Source: Symbiodinium natans (taxonomy: Eukaryota; Sar; Dinophyceae; Suessiales; Symbiodiniaceae). From it: a DNA stretch of 64,000 bases. Location of the stretch: NCBI GenBank assembly GCA_905221605.1, contig CAJNDS010002456.1:1-64000 (forward strand), given 5' to 3'. Each line of letters opens with the position of its first letter. Within the stretch, counting starts at the first letter, position 1. The notes below the pieces were generated by a model. The model was not told the DNA's origin and searched no databases. It was given only the letters and a program-made list of their open reading frames with translations. Both the position numbers and the translations under genes were made by a program. Positions 1 to 10,914 of the stretch are shown here, one piece after another.

Positions 1-1142
1 AAGACGAGAAGAAGAGAAGAAGAGAAGAAGAGAAGAAGAGAAGAAGAGAAGAAGAGAAGAAGAGAAGAAGAGAAGAAGAGAAGAAGAGAAGAAGAGAAGA
101 AGCGAAGAAGAGAAGAAGAGAAGAAGAGAAGAAGAGAAGAAGAGAAGAAGAGAAGAAGAGAAGAAGAGAAGAAGAGAAGAAGAGAAGAAGAGAAGAAGGG
201 AAGAAGGGAAGAAGAGAAGAAGAGAAGAAGAGAAGAAGAGAAGAAGAGAAGAAGAGAAGAAGAGAAGAAGAGAAGAAGAGAAGAAGAGAAGAAGAGAGGA
301 AGAGAAGAAGAGAAGAAGAGAAGAAGAGAAGAAGAGAAGAAGAGAAGAAGAGAAGAAGAGAAGAAGAGAAGAAGAGAAAAAGAGAAGAAGAGAAGAAGAG
401 AAGAAGAGAAGAAGAGAAGAAGAGAAGAAGAGAAGAAGAGAAGAAGAGAAGAAGAGAAGAAGAGAAGAAGAGAAGAAGAGAAGAAGAGAAGAAGAGAAGA
501 AGAGAAGAAGAGAAGAAGAGAAGAAGAGAAGAAGATATGAAGAGCAGAAGCGAAGAAGAGAAGAAGAGAAGAAGAGCAGAAGAGAAGAAGAGAAGAAGAG
601 AAGCAGAGAAGCAGAGCAGAAGAGAAGCAGAGAAGCAGAGAAGCAGAGAAGCAGAGAAGCAGAGAAGCAGAGAAGCAGGGAAGCAGAGAAGCAGAGAAGC
701 AGAGAAGGAGAGAAGGAGAGAAGGAGAGAAGGAGAGAAGGAGAGAAGGAGAGAAGGAGAGAAGGAGAGAAGGAGAGAAGGAGAGAAGGCGAGAAGGAGAG
801 AAGGAGAGAAGGAGAGAAGGAGAGAAGGAGAGAAGGAGAGAAGGAGAGAAGGAGAGGAGGAGAGGAGGAGAGGAGGAGAGAAGGACAGGAGGAGAGGAGG
901 AGAGGAGGAGAGAAGGACAGGAGGAGAGGAGGAGAGGAGGAGAGGAGGAAAGGAAAGGAGGAGAGGAGGAGAGAGGAGGAGAAGAAGAGAAGAGGAGAAG
1001 CGGAGAAGCGGAGAAGCGGAGAAGCGGAGAAGCGGAGAAGCGGAGAAGCGGAGAAGCGGAGAAGCGGAGAAGCGGAGAAGCGAAGAAGCGAAGAAGCGAA
1101 GAAGCGAAGAAGAGAAGAAGAGAAGAAGAGAAGAAGAGGTAA
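1..1142. repeat. 8-bp purine minisatellite (AAGAAGAG family)
   Basis: The whole stretch is built on an 8-bp period with almost no pyrimidines on the plus strand. 1-536 is AAGAAGAG; the unit then drifts in blocks to AGAAGCAG (about 600-705), AGAAGGAG (about 706-860), AGGAGGAG-type (about 855-980) and AGAAGCGG (about 998-1085), returning to AAGAAGAG. Because 8 is not a multiple of 3, the open frame 537-1142 translates to an 8-residue Arg/Glu/Lys repeat. I do not regard it as a gene. Confidence 0.95.
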
Positions 1143-1229
1143 AAGTGCAACCTGTGCGTTGCAGCCCGTGCGCTGTTGTCTGTCACGCGTGTCACTCTTC
1201 GTAACGTATAGGCAGTCCAAGATTCCGTC

Positions 1230-2520
1230 TTGAAAACCCTGGGGCGTGAACGGTTTAGGCTTTGACAATGAGAGAAGGGGTTGTAGCCAGAGCTTGCAGA
1301 ATGTTGCTTGCCGCTTGCAGTCCTTGAGCCTCGGTCTTCGTCTCAACCAGAGCTTGGAGAAGGTTGGCTTGCCTGGCAGACGCAGCTGCTTGTTTTGATT
1401 TTTGTGGCGTGTGTCTTTCATTTGCCAAAGTCGTAGCGTCTCCATCCTCAAAACCCTGGGGAGTGAAAGGTATAGGCCTCGGCAGTTTGCCGTCCTTGAG
1501 CTTCGGTCTTCGCTTCAACCAGAGTTTGGAGAAGGTTGGCTTGTCTGGCAGCTTGCAGTCTTTGAGAGTAGGAGACGCTTTTGACCGGAGCTCGCAGAAT
1601 GCAGAAGTTGAAAGTTGGCTTGCTTGGCAGCTTGCAGTCCTTGAAGGTAGGAGGGCTTGTAACCAGAGCTTGCAGAATGTTGCTTTGCCGCTTGCAGTCC
1701 TTGAGCTTCGGTCTTCGCTTCAACCAGAAATTCGAGAAGGTTGGCTTGTCTGGCAGCTTGCAGTGATTCAGAGTAGGAAACGCTTTTGACTAGAGCTGGC
1801 AGAATGTAGACATTGAAGTTGGCTTGCCTGGCAGCTTGCAGTCCTTGAAAGTAGGAGGGCTTGTAACCAGAGCTTGCAGAATGTTGCTTTGCCGCTTGCA
1901 GTCCTTGAGCTTCGGTCTTCGCTTCAACCTGAGTTTGGAGAAGGTTGGCTTGTCTAGCAGCTTGCAGCCCTTCATAGTAGGAGACGCTTTTGACCAGAGC
2001 TTGCAGAATGTAGACGTTGAAAGTTGGCTTGCCTGGCAGCTTGCAGTCCTTGAAAGTAGGAGGGCTTGTAACCAGAGCTTGCAGAATGTTGCTTTGCCGC
2101 TTTCAGTCCTTGAGCTTCGGTCTTCGCTTCAACCAGAGTTTGGAGAAGGTGGGCTTGTCCGGCAGCTTGCAGCCCTTGATAGTAGGAGACGCTTTGGACC
2201 AGAGCTTGCAGAATGTGGACATTGAAAGTTGGCTTGCTTGGCAGCTTGCAGTCCTTGAAAGTAGGAGGGCTTGCAGAATGTTGTTTTGCCGCTTGCAGTC
2301 CTTGAGCTTCGGTCTTCGCTTCAACCAGAGTTTGGAGAAGGTTGGCTTGTCTGGCAGCTTGCAGCCCTTGATAGTGACGCTTTTGACCAGAGCTTGCAGA
2401 ATGTAGACGTTGAAAGTTGGCTTGCTTGGCAGTAGGAGGGCTTCTAACCAGAGCTTGCAGAATGTTGCTTTGCCGCTTGCAGTCCCTGAGCTTCGGTCTT
2501 CGTTTCAGCCACTCTTCCAG
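1230..2520. repeat. Tandem repeat, about 200-bp unit
   Basis: A unit containing GTAACCAGAGCTTGCAGAAT, a TTGCCGCTTGCAGTCC segment, a CTTCGGTCTTCGCTTCAACC segment and a TTGGCTTGTCTGGCAGCTTG segment recurs about six times, with starts near 1658, 1863 and 2068 and partial units on both sides. Later units carry internal deletions. Several overlapping open frames on both strands are by-products of the repeat. No recognisable protein. Confidence 0.85.
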
Positions 2521-2809
2521 CCGGGAGGTGATGCCTGCACCTTCGCGCATTGGCAGGATACTCCGACAGCGTGGGAAGATTCGTGCTGGCCTGGCGGCGT
2601 TAAAGTAATTGTGACCGATGCCACTGCGTTGAGATGCATTGAGTTTACAAAAAATTATGTGTAAAGACGGCCCAAAAATCACTGATACCCAAAAAAAACC
2701 AAAAATCCAACACAAAAGCAACCGCGAAATCCCAACAATGCCTACAATAAACAAATCAAAGCATCCACGCCCACATGGTAGTGTCGTCCATGTTTCCGGC
2801 GCATCCCTG

Positions 2810-3150
2810 CTGCTCCCAGGTCCCGAGGGCCCATAGGCTTCAGGTTCGCGATTTCTCTCTCCCTGCTCCTCCAGGTCCCGAAAGCCCATAGGCTCCAGGT
2901 TCGCGATTTCTCTCTCCCTGCTGCTGCAGGTCTGGAGGGCCCATAGGATCCAGGTTCGCGATTTCTCTCTCTCTCTTTGCTGCTCCAGGTCCTGAGGGAT
3001 TTTTAGGTTCGCGATTTCTCTTTCCCTGCTGCTCCAGGTCCTGAGGGCCCATAGGCTCCAGGTTCGCGATTGCTCTCTCCCTGCTCCCTGCTACCCAGGT
3101 CCCGAGGGCCCATCGGCTTCAGGTTCGCGATTTTTCTCCCTGCTGGTCCC
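2810..3150. repeat. Tandem repeat, about 60-bp unit
   Basis: Six or so units carrying CCAGGTTCGCGATTTCTCTC, a CCCTGCTGCTCCAGGTC segment and GAGGGCCCATAGG follow one another at roughly 50-65 bp spacing. The preceding 2640-2800 is AT-richer single-copy sequence in which I see no gene. Confidence 0.8.
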
Positions 3151-3184
3151 ATGGCATCGTCCATGTTTCCCGCGCAGTTACAAA

Positions 3185-5180
3185 TCCCACCTGCGCAGAC
3201 CCCTGGGACGAGATTTGGCTTTCCAAATCACTTAGCAAACGCTATTGATTTAGGTGCAGTGGAGGCACGTTCTACGACAGCAGTGTCGGTTTTGGCGTTT
3301 ATGGGGCTTATGACATGAGCCTCTGAACCCTAAATGGCTTTCCAAATCACCTGGCAAACGCTATTGATCTAAGTGCCGTGGAAGCATTTTGTACAAAAGC
3401 AGTGTCGGCTTTAGCGTTTATGGGCCTTATGACATGAGCTCCTAAACCCTAAACCCCACCTGACAGACCCCTGGAACCGTAAATGGCTTTTGCAATCACC
3501 TGGCAAACGCTATTGATTGAAATGCAGTGGAAGCACTTTCTACGAAAGCAGTGGTCGGTTTTGGCGTTTATGGGCCTTATGACATGAGCTCCTAAAACGC
3601 CACCTGCGCAGACCCGTGGAACCGTAAATGGCTTTCCCAAACACCTGGCAAACGCTATTGATTGAAGCGCAGCGGAAGCACTTTCTACGAATCAGTGTGG
3701 TTTTTAGCGTTTTTGTGGCTTATGACATGAGCCCTTAAACCCCAAACCCTACTTGCGCAGACCCCTGGAACCGTAAATGGCTTTCGCAATCACCTGGCAA
3801 ATGCTATTGATTGAAATGCAGCGGAAGCACTTTCTACGAAAGCAGTGGTCGGTTTTGGCGTTTCTGGGCCTTATGACATGAGCTCCTAAAACCCCACCTG
3901 CGCAGACCCCTGGAACCGTAAATGGCTTTCCCAATCACCTGGCAAACGCTCTTGATTTAAGCGCAGCGGAGGCACTTTCTACGAAAGCAGTGTTGCTTTT
4001 GGCGTTTATGCGGCTTATGACATGAGCCCTTAAACCCTAAACCCCAGCAGACCGCTGGGACGAGATTTGGCTTTCCAAATCACTTAGCAAACGCTATTGA
4101 TTTAAGTGCAGTGGAGGCACATTCTACGAAAGCAGTGTCGGTTTGGGCATTTATGGGCCTTATGACATGAGCTCCTACACCCTAAACCCCACCTGCACAG
4201 ACCCCTGGAACCTACATGGCTTTCGCAATCACCTGGCAAACGCTATTGATTGAAGTGCAGCGGAAGCACTTTGCACAAAAGCAGTGGTCGGTTTGGGCAT
4301 TTATGGGCCTCATGACATGAGCTCCTGAAACCCCTAAATGGCTTTCCCAATCACCTGGCAAACACTATTGATTGAAGCGCAGCGGAACTTTCTACAGAGC
4401 AGTGTGGTTTTCAGCGTTAATGGGGCTTATGACATGAGCCCTTAAACCCTAAACCCCACCTGCGCAGACCCTTGGAACCGTAAATGGCGTTCGCAATCAC
4501 CTGGCAAACGCTATTGATTGAAATGCAGCGGAAGCACTTTGTACAAAAGCAGTGGTCGGTTTGGGCATTTATGGGCCTTATGACATGAGCTCCTAAAACC
4601 CCACCTGCGCAGACCCCTGGAACCGTAAATGGCTTTCCCAATCACCTGGCAAACGCTCTTGATTTAAGTGCAGCGGAGGCACTTTCTACGAAAGCAGTGT
4701 TGCTTTTGGCGTTTATGCGGCTTATGACATGAGCCCTTAAACCCTAAACCCCAGCAGACCCCTGGGACGAGATTTGGCTTTCCAAATCACTTAGCCAACT
4801 CTATTGATTTAAGTGCAGTGGAGGCACATTCTACGAAAGCAGTGTCGGTTTGGGCGTTTATGGGCCTTATGACATGAGCTCCTAGACCCTAAACCCCACC
4901 TGCACAGACCCCTGGAACCTACATGGCTTTCCCAATCACCGGGCAAACGCTATTGATTGAAGTGCAGCGGAAGCACTTTGCACAAAAGCAGTGGTCGGTT
5001 TGGGCATTTATGGGCCTTATGACATGAGCTCCTAAAACCCCACCTGCGCAGACCCCTGGAACCATAAATGGTTTTCCCAATCACCTGGCAAACGCTATTG
5101 ATTGAAGCGCAGCGGAAGCACTTTCTACAAAGCAGTGTGGTTTTTAGCGTTTTTGGGGCTTATGACATGAGCTCCTAAAC
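3185..5180. repeat. Satellite-like tandem repeat, about 145-bp unit, 14 copies
   Basis: The marker ATGACATGAG occurs 14 times (about 3308, 3430, 3579, 3723, 3875, 4017, 4165, 4313, 4428, 4578, 4724, 4867, 5018 and 5162). Spacing is mostly 142-152 bp, with two short units of 115-122 bp. Each unit also has CACCTGGCAAACGCTATTG, GCAGTGGTCGG and often a short AACCCTAAACCCC stretch, so telomere-like motifs are embedded in the satellite. Confidence 0.9.
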
Positions 5181-5667
5181 CCTCCCCGCTTGGCGGATTG
5201 CGGCCCAGACAGCGCTAGCTTTCCCTTCCGCTGCCATCCCAGTTTAGGCGGTGCGTGCCCTCCCACTTGGGAAATAGTAGACCCTAATTCAGGCGGGGCA
5301 AGGGTAATAGATGTGCTGCTCTGGAATTGAGGGTTCGGATGTGGGGTTCGAAGGATTGTCAGTGTTATTGTTTTCTACACCTTACCTAAACCGCTAAACC
5401 CTATCCATAGGTTGAGGAAGCTCCCAAATCCTGAACAAGCCCCAGGCTACTTGCACATCTGTCGGTTGAGATGCTGCCCGAACGCTTAAGCTTGAGCAGA
5501 CTGTTGCTTGTTTACCACACACTTGCCTTTCTAGATGCATGCATTTGCATGGTTCAGCTGAAGCCTCACTCCTTCTCTGAGATGATTGTCTTGTAATTCT
5601 TGCCCGCCGTCTTGCTCGAACGTACTGCAAGAGCCGCGTCTCCTGCAAACACCTTCCCCCGCCGCCC
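5181..5667. other. Intergenic, no feature seen
   Basis: Single-copy sequence between the 145-bp satellite and the 489-aa ORF. Short open frames on both strands show no recognisable motif. It may contain the promoter or an upstream exon of the ORF at 5668, but I see no convincing signal. Confidence 0.4.
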
Positions 5668-7137
5668 ATGCCACGTTACTGCGCAGGGCTCGAAGACCCC
5701 TCTGGCGGAGAGTCCTCAAGGTGCATCTTCGCGCAGGATGGTTCTGGCCGAGCTGCACGAGTCATCCCGCCGGCCGAGCGATGTGTGTTCTGCAATTTGA
5801 AAGGTTTGGCTTGGACACTTGAGGAGCCCCGCAGCCGAAGGAGCCTTCGCAAGTGGCAGTCTCAGCGGTCGCCTGTGTTGCAACAAGTCTTCGTCGCAAG
5901 CGCGATGGCCATTGTTGGGCCCGAGTTCTTTGACTTGGATCGAGCACCGGGCCAGAAGGTTCGCAGGAAGCAACGACGTAAGGACAGCTTCAAGCGGAGA
6001 TTTTCCAAGCACAGATTTCAGCAGCGCCTGCGCAAAGCACTTTCCCAATTTGGCTCGACTTTTGCGTACCCCCAACTGATGCTGACGTTTCCGAAGAAAC
6101 AAGTGAAGCACTGGAAAGGTTGGAACGTTGGCGGTTTGCATTTTCACTGGAACGACTTGTTGCGTGTAGGCTTGCAGCGAAAGCCAATTTGGGAAATCGA
6201 CGGCGTCAAGGCGGTGAAAGAAGGCTTGGTGTCGGAGGTGCTCCCGCCTGAGTTCGTTCGCAGGCGGCAGCTGTTCTTCAGAGAGTGGTATTGGCAGTTT
6301 TCCCCGAAATGTCGGTTTTGCCACGGAGCGATGCGGGGCCCGAACGAAGGATATTGTCCTAGACGCGAATGCCGGCAGCGCCTAAAGGACAAGCTGCAAG
6401 CTCTGCGTTCGCAACGGATGCGGCTGGAGGACTGGATGGTGCGGAAATATGAGAGAACGATTTACCCCGTTCGAAGTGACGATGGTATGTCTTGGGGTCA
6501 GTCTGCTTTGCGGCGTGGATGGTGCCTTGAGAATTTCCTGCATCTGACAAGGTATGGCTGGCATTTGGGATTGGTTGGAATCCTCCGAGACTGCAACTTC
6601 ATTCGTATGTACGCATGCTTCGAGCACGTGTTCACTTGTCCTGACTCATGCTTGTATAACCTCTACAGCATCACGCCGCAGCGTGGGGGGAACAGACCCA
6701 TCCGAAATTTCAACTTCCGGATGCTGCACATGCCCCTGTTCCATGATCCAGTTCCGCTGGGCTTTTTCTTCGTTGCGCACCCAACTACTTTTCTGGAAGC
6801 GGGATTGAGCGGATCTGACCGTGCTGAGGTCTTGCGTCCTCCGCTACATCCTCATCTTCATGATGTTGTTTGCACATCGCGAAGGGGCTTGCGCTGGCGA
6901 TACTGCTTGGAACAAGTGTTTGTGGGTTCATACACGAAGATCTTACGTAGCGATCCCACACATGCCTGGGTCAAAGACAAGCGCATCATCCAATGGAGGA
7001 CCAACAAACGTCTTACTGGCGACTTCCTCACTGACGCCCGACCATTGGCAGCCGAGCGCGAGGACTGCAGGGAATGGCCGCGCCCAGTCACATGTAATGA
7101 ATGTACAGTTACTCATAGGTACTGCAGGTGCGATTGA
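5668..7137 (+). CDS. Hypothetical protein with Cys-rich zinc-finger-like clusters
   Basis: This 489-aa open frame is not repetitive and is much longer than its antisense shadows, so I take it as a real or recently real gene. I do not recognise the family. It is basic in residues 95-125 (KxRRKQRRK-type). It has candidate metal-binding clusters: C39-x2-C42; C215-x2-C218 with C230-x4-C235, a plausible zinc ribbon; and a C-terminal C476-x2-C479 with C486-x-C488. The middle (about 290-375) is aromatic-rich. There is no signal peptide, and no transmembrane segment is convincing. The start is the first ATG of the frame; an upstream exon cannot be excluded. It sits between a satellite and a telomere-type array, so it could be a decaying transposon-derived gene. 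Confidence 0.5.
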   Translation: MPRYCAGLEDPSGGESSRCIFAQDGSGRAARVIPPAERCVFCNLKGLAWTLEEPRSRRSLRKWQSQRSPVLQQVFVASAMAIVGPEFFDLDRAPGQKVRRKQRRKDSFKRRFSKHRFQQRLRKALSQFGSTFAYPQLMLTFPKKQVKHWKGWNVGGLHFHWNDLLRVGLQRKPIWEIDGVKAVKEGLVSEVLPPEFVRRRQLFFREWYWQFSPKCRFCHGAMRGPNEGYCPRRECRQRLKDKLQALRSQRMRLEDWMVRKYERTIYPVRSDDGMSWGQSALRRGWCLENFLHLTRYGWHLGLVGILRDCNFIRMYACFEHVFTCPDSCLYNLYSITPQRGGNRPIRNFNFRMLHMPLFHDPVPLGFFFVAHPTTFLEAGLSGSDRAEVLRPPLHPHLHDVVCTSRRGLRWRYCLEQVFVGSYTKILRSDPTHAWVKDKRIIQWRTNKRLTGDFLTDARPLAAEREDCREWPRPVTCNECTVTHRYCRCD

Positions 7138-7704
7138 GTGCTTCAACTTGGACAGATCGAGACCTCACAAAGACGTAGCCCTACATGATCGAGGGTCACG
7201 TGTAGACATATAATTGGCGCTTTTGGGAGCACAAGCCTCTTGCGCATGCTTTGCAGAAACATCGGCGGCTCGAGATGCCCCACACGCTTGTCGATGGCAC
7301 AAAGCACCGCGCATCTCTAGGTCTAGAATCTTACTATTTTGCTGACTACTATTAATTCAAGCTCATGAGAAATCTAGATGTGATAATAAGGATCTATATT
7401 TGAATTTTTGGGACCACACAATGTTTTTCTATTTTTTGATTCTTCGTACATGGCCTTGTCGGGCCTCTTCTATGATTTGTGTAATATTTCTTGAATATTC
7501 CTGATATATTTCGGGCACGGATGATATTTCTAGGAATGAAAAGGATAGTTAGAATCTTGATTTTTAGTGGGATATATATATATATCGCGTAATTCAGATG
7601 TGCTGGTAAAACCGTAAAACTTAAATTGCCCAAAAACTAAACCCAAAGTATGTGTGATGAAGGCACGCACGATGTAACACACAAGCTCAATTTATAAGCT
7701 CTTG
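7138..7704. other. AT-rich intergenic stretch
   Basis: No gene seen. From about 7320 the sequence is AT-rich, with a TATATATATATA run near 7573. It leads directly into the telomere-type array. Confidence 0.4.
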
Positions 7705-7980
7705 AGGGTTTAGGGTTTAGGGTTTAGGGTTTAGGCTTTAGGCTTTAGGGTTTAGGGTTTAGGGTTTAAGGGTTTAGGGTTTAAGGGTTTAGGGTTTAGG
7801 GTTTAGGGTTTAGGGTTTAGGGTTTAGGGTTTAGGGTTTAGGGTTTAGGGTTTAGGGTTTAGGGTTTCGGGTTTCGGGTTTCGGGTTTCGTCGGGTTTCG
7901 GGTTTCGGGTTTCGGGTTTAGGGTTTAGGGTTTAAGGTTTAGGGTTTAGGGTTTAGGGTTTAGGGTTTAAGGTTTAGGGT
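7705..7980 (+). repeat. Interstitial telomere-type array (TTTAGGG)n
   Basis: Near-continuous TTTAGGG heptamers with variants: TTTAGGC, TTTAAGGG and a block of TTTCGGG at about 7865-7918. TTTAGGG is the plant-type telomere repeat also used by dinoflagellates. The array ends at the hairpin block that starts at 7978. Confidence 0.95.
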
Positions 7981-8810
7981 GTGTCAGGGGAGGGCGCGCG
8001 CTCGGGTGTGAAACACCCCGGGCCGCGCGCTCGCGTTGCCCGTCAACCCACCCCGGCCACCCAAACTATACTCTATTAGGGTTTAGGGTTTATGGAATTT
8101 ATTTCTTGTGCTCTGATGCTTGCTTTGATGTTTTTAAAGTTGCGCTGTTAGGGTCTAAGCTGGGGTTGGGGGTAGCCTCGGCCCTTTTCGGGCCTTCGGC
8201 GTGTCAGGGCCCGTAGAGGCCCTTATTTATTTGAAGGTCAGGGAAACCCTTTGTGTCTGTTTTTGGATTCCCCTTCTTTAAGGGCCTCAATTAAGCATCG
8301 ATTTCACTACCAAAAAATCGCATTTTTCATTGCGGGTACGGGCATCCTGGGGTCCCCCTTCTTTTAGGGGGCCTTTTGAAGCCTTTTGAAGCATTTTGGT
8401 GGCTCTTGGGGTCTCTCGGGGCTTTGTTCGGACCTTCGGCGTGTCAGAGGTTTTATTCATTTAAAGGTCAGGGAACCTATTAATGAGTTTTTCGCCAATG
8501 AGTATTTCAATCGCTAGGGTTTAAGCTCGGGTTCGGGGTAGCCTCGGCCCTTTTCGGGCCTTCGGCAAGTTAGGGCCCGTAGAGGCCCTTATTTGCTTGA
8601 AGGCCTTCGCAGGGTTTTGCGGTGTTAGGGTTTAAGCTGGGGTTCGGGGTAGCCTCGGCCCTTTTCGGGCCTTCGGCACGTTAGGGCCCGTAGAGGCCCT
8701 TATTTACTTGAAGGCCGTCGTAGGGTTTTGCGGTGTTAGGGTTTAGGTTGGGGTTCGGGGTAGCCTCGGTCCTTTCCGGGCCTTCGGCACGTCAGGGCCC
8801 GTAGAGGTCC
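7978..8810. repeat. Subtelomere-like block, family 2, with boundary hairpin
   Basis: Starts at the array edge with GTGTCAGGGG and a GC-rich hairpin: GGGTGT (8004-8009), loop GAA, ACACCC (8013-8018), flanked by GCGCGC on both sides. It continues with 3-4 loose units containing GGGGTAGCCTCGGCCC, TTTTCGGGCCTTCGGC and GGGCCCGTAGAGGCCC. Essentially the same block follows the array at 49167-49990. Confidence 0.85.
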
Positions 8811-9300
8811 TTGCTGGGGGGAGCCATCGATTTCAGTACTAAAAAAGAACATTTTTCATTACGGGCAGGGGTGCGTAAAACCATCGTTTTCAATATTCAA
8901 AAATCACATTTTTCATTGTGGGCATGGACAAATCTTATGGTCACTCACCCTTCTTTTAGTGGGCCTTTGAAGCTTTTGAAGCCTTTTGGTGGCTCTTGGC
9001 GCCTCTTGGGGTCTTGGCCTAGAGGGGGGGCTTGGGTCGGTCCGAGTCCCTTGGCCCTTGGGGGTTCCTTGGCTTGAACCCAGGAAACAAAGACAAACCC
9101 GGTCGAGGGCCCTTGGGCCCGGGCTTGGATTGGGGGGCCTTGGGCCCTTGGCCCGGAAACCCTTTGGCGGGGGGGCCCTTGGCCCTGGGCCCTTGCCCTT
9201 GGCCCGGATGGCCCGTTTTTGGGGTCCTTGCCCACAAGGCCTTGACCCTTGGCCCAAAAGACCCTTGGCCGGGGAGGCCCTTGGCCCGGAAGGCCCTTTG
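8811..9300. repeat. GGGCCC/CCTTGG-rich low-complexity block
   Basis: After two short segments related to the repeat at 46.7-48.5 kb (both carry the motif ATTTCAGTACTAAAAAA), 9030-9300 is an irregular CCCTTGGCCC-type GC-rich repeat. Open frames on both strands (Gly/Pro/Ala-rich) are compositional artefacts. Confidence 0.75.
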
Positions 9301-9636
9301 GGTTTTTGACTTTCAAAAAGACTCACAAGGCCACCACGACTCCAACAAGGTCCAGCTGCAGTATTAGGGAAAGGGAAGGCAGCAGCAACCGCCCATCCCC
9401 CCTTTGACTTCAGGCGCGATGGCGGCAGCCAGCCCAATCCCAAACCTCTGACTTTTGCTTTTAAACCCAACCAATAAACAAGAGAAAAATAGCAAAAGCA
9501 CGATCAGAGTTCAAAAGAACCCTAAACCCATAGAGGTCAAGGCGAGGGTGGAGCGCCAGCGGGGGTGGGCTTATGCAAATCGGGGCGCGCGCCTGGGTGC
9601 TTTCAGCACCAGCGCGCCCACTCATTGAGACACCCT
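9300..9636 (-). repeat. Subtelomere-like block, family 1 (inverted copy), with boundary hairpin
   Basis: Reverse complement of the block found after the arrays at 43363 and 45129. It contains the hairpin GGTGCT (9596-9601), loop TTC, AGCACC (9605-9610), flanked by GCGCGC runs, immediately before the CCCTAAA array. Confidence 0.85.
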
Positions 9637-9794
9637 AAACCCGACACCCTAAACCCTAAACCCTAAACCCTAAACCCTAAACCCTAAACCCTAAACCCTA
9701 AACCCTAAACCCTAAACCCTAAACCCTAAACCCTAAACCCTAAACCCTAAACCCTAAACCCTAAACCCTAAACCCTAAACCCTAAACCCTAAAC
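9631..9794 (-). repeat. Interstitial telomere-type array (CCCTAAA)n
   Basis: About 23 near-perfect CCCTAAA heptamers, opposite in orientation to the array at 7705. Confidence 0.95.
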
Positions 9795-9989
9795 TTTTAG
9801 GGGCTTCGCCCTTGTGCGCCAGCGCAGCTTTTTGTTGAGTTGTCGTTAGTTGCTCTGCGGTTGCGTAGGCGAGGAGGTTTCGAACAAAGAAGACTTTTGG
9901 GCTTTGTGCCTGCGCAGGCCAAGGAGGTTCAAGAAGAGTGAACATTTCAGCACTTTGGAGCTGTTTGAAGCTTCTCAAGTCCTTTTCAA

Positions 9990-10505
9990 AGCCACCCGGT
10001 GCCTTTTCGGGCTCTTTGCTGGTGGGCCTTTTTGAACGAATTTGGCAATTTTGGCCTTCTGTTGCCAATTCGGGCCTTTTGAAGCCCATTCGGGCCTTCT
10101 GAAGCCAATTTTGGGCTTCAATTTGGCCTCTGAAGCCAATTTTGTGCCTTCTGAAGCCAATTTGGGCCTCTGAAGCCAGTTTTGGCCTTGTGAAGCCAAT
10201 TTTCGGCCATTTTTGACCTTCTGAAACAAATTTTGTGCCTCTGAAGCAAATTTTGGCATTCGGGCCTTCTGAAGCCAATTTGGGCCTCTGAAGCCAATTT
10301 TGGGCCTTCTGAAGCCAAGTTTATGCCTTCTGAAGCCAGTTTGGGCCCTCTGAAGCCAATTTTGGCCTTCTGAAGCCAATTTTGAGCCTTCTGAAGCTAA
10401 TTTTGGGCTTCTGAGGCTTCTGAATTTGGCCTCTGAAGCCAATGTTGGCCTTCTGAAACCAATTTTGGGCTTCTGAAGCCAATTTGGGGCTTCTCTTCCC
10501 TTTCA
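9990..10505. repeat. Short tandem repeat, TTCTGAAGCCAATTTTGGGC family
   Basis: About 25 irregular units of 16-22 bp built on CTGAAGCCAATTTTGGGC. The block lies between two CCCTAAA arrays. Open frames through it give repetitive FRRPKLASEG-type peptides and are not genes. Confidence 0.85.
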
Positions 10506-10591
10506 AAAACTTTTCGCCGTAAAAAGTTTATTGGAGCATAGGGCAGCCACCTATAGAGAAGAGTTGGCTTGGGCGCCACGCTGCGCTGGCG

Positions 10592-10914
10592 AACCCTAAA
10601 CCCTAAACCCTAAACCCTAAACCCTAAACCCTAAACCCTAAACCCTAAACCCTAAACCCTAAACCCTAAACCCTAAACCCTAAACCCTAAACCCTAAACC
10701 CTAAACCCTAATACCCTAAACCCTAATACCCTAAACCCTAATACCCTAATACCCTAATACCCTAAACCCTAAACCCTAAACCCTAAACCCTAAACCCTAA
10801 ACCCTAAACCCTAAACCCTAAACCCTAAACCCTAAACCCTAAACCCTAAACCCTAAACCCTAAACCCTAAACCTTAAACCCTAAACCCTAAACCCTAAAC
10901 CCTAAACCCTAAAC
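10592..10914 (-). repeat. Interstitial telomere-type array (CCCTAAA)n
   Basis: About 46 heptamers, including a central block of TAATACC-type variants at about 10710-10765. It directly abuts the structured element starting at 10915. Confidence 0.95.

Noticed and set aside
537-1142. 201-aa ORF rich in Arg/Glu/Lys
   Set aside because: It is the translation of an 8-bp minisatellite; the 8-residue protein period follows from 8 x 3 bases.
5716-6324. 202-aa minus-strand ORF
   Set aside because: Antisense shadow of the longer 489-aa ORF.
7573-7586. TATATATATATA as a promoter
   Set aside because: It is a dinucleotide run in AT-rich DNA with no gene downstream; dinoflagellate promoters generally lack a TATA box.
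8913-9470. Pro/Gly/Lys-rich ORFs on both strands
   Set aside because: Open in several frames because of GC-rich repeats lacking stop codons; no motif.
9571-9580. Octamer motif ATGCAAAT (also inverted near 45178)
   Set aside because: Part of a duplicated block, changed in the third copy, and no reason to expect this factor in a dinoflagellate.
9775-10579. Overlapping minus-strand ORFs of FRRPKLASEG type
   Set aside because: By-product of an 18-20-bp tandem repeat.
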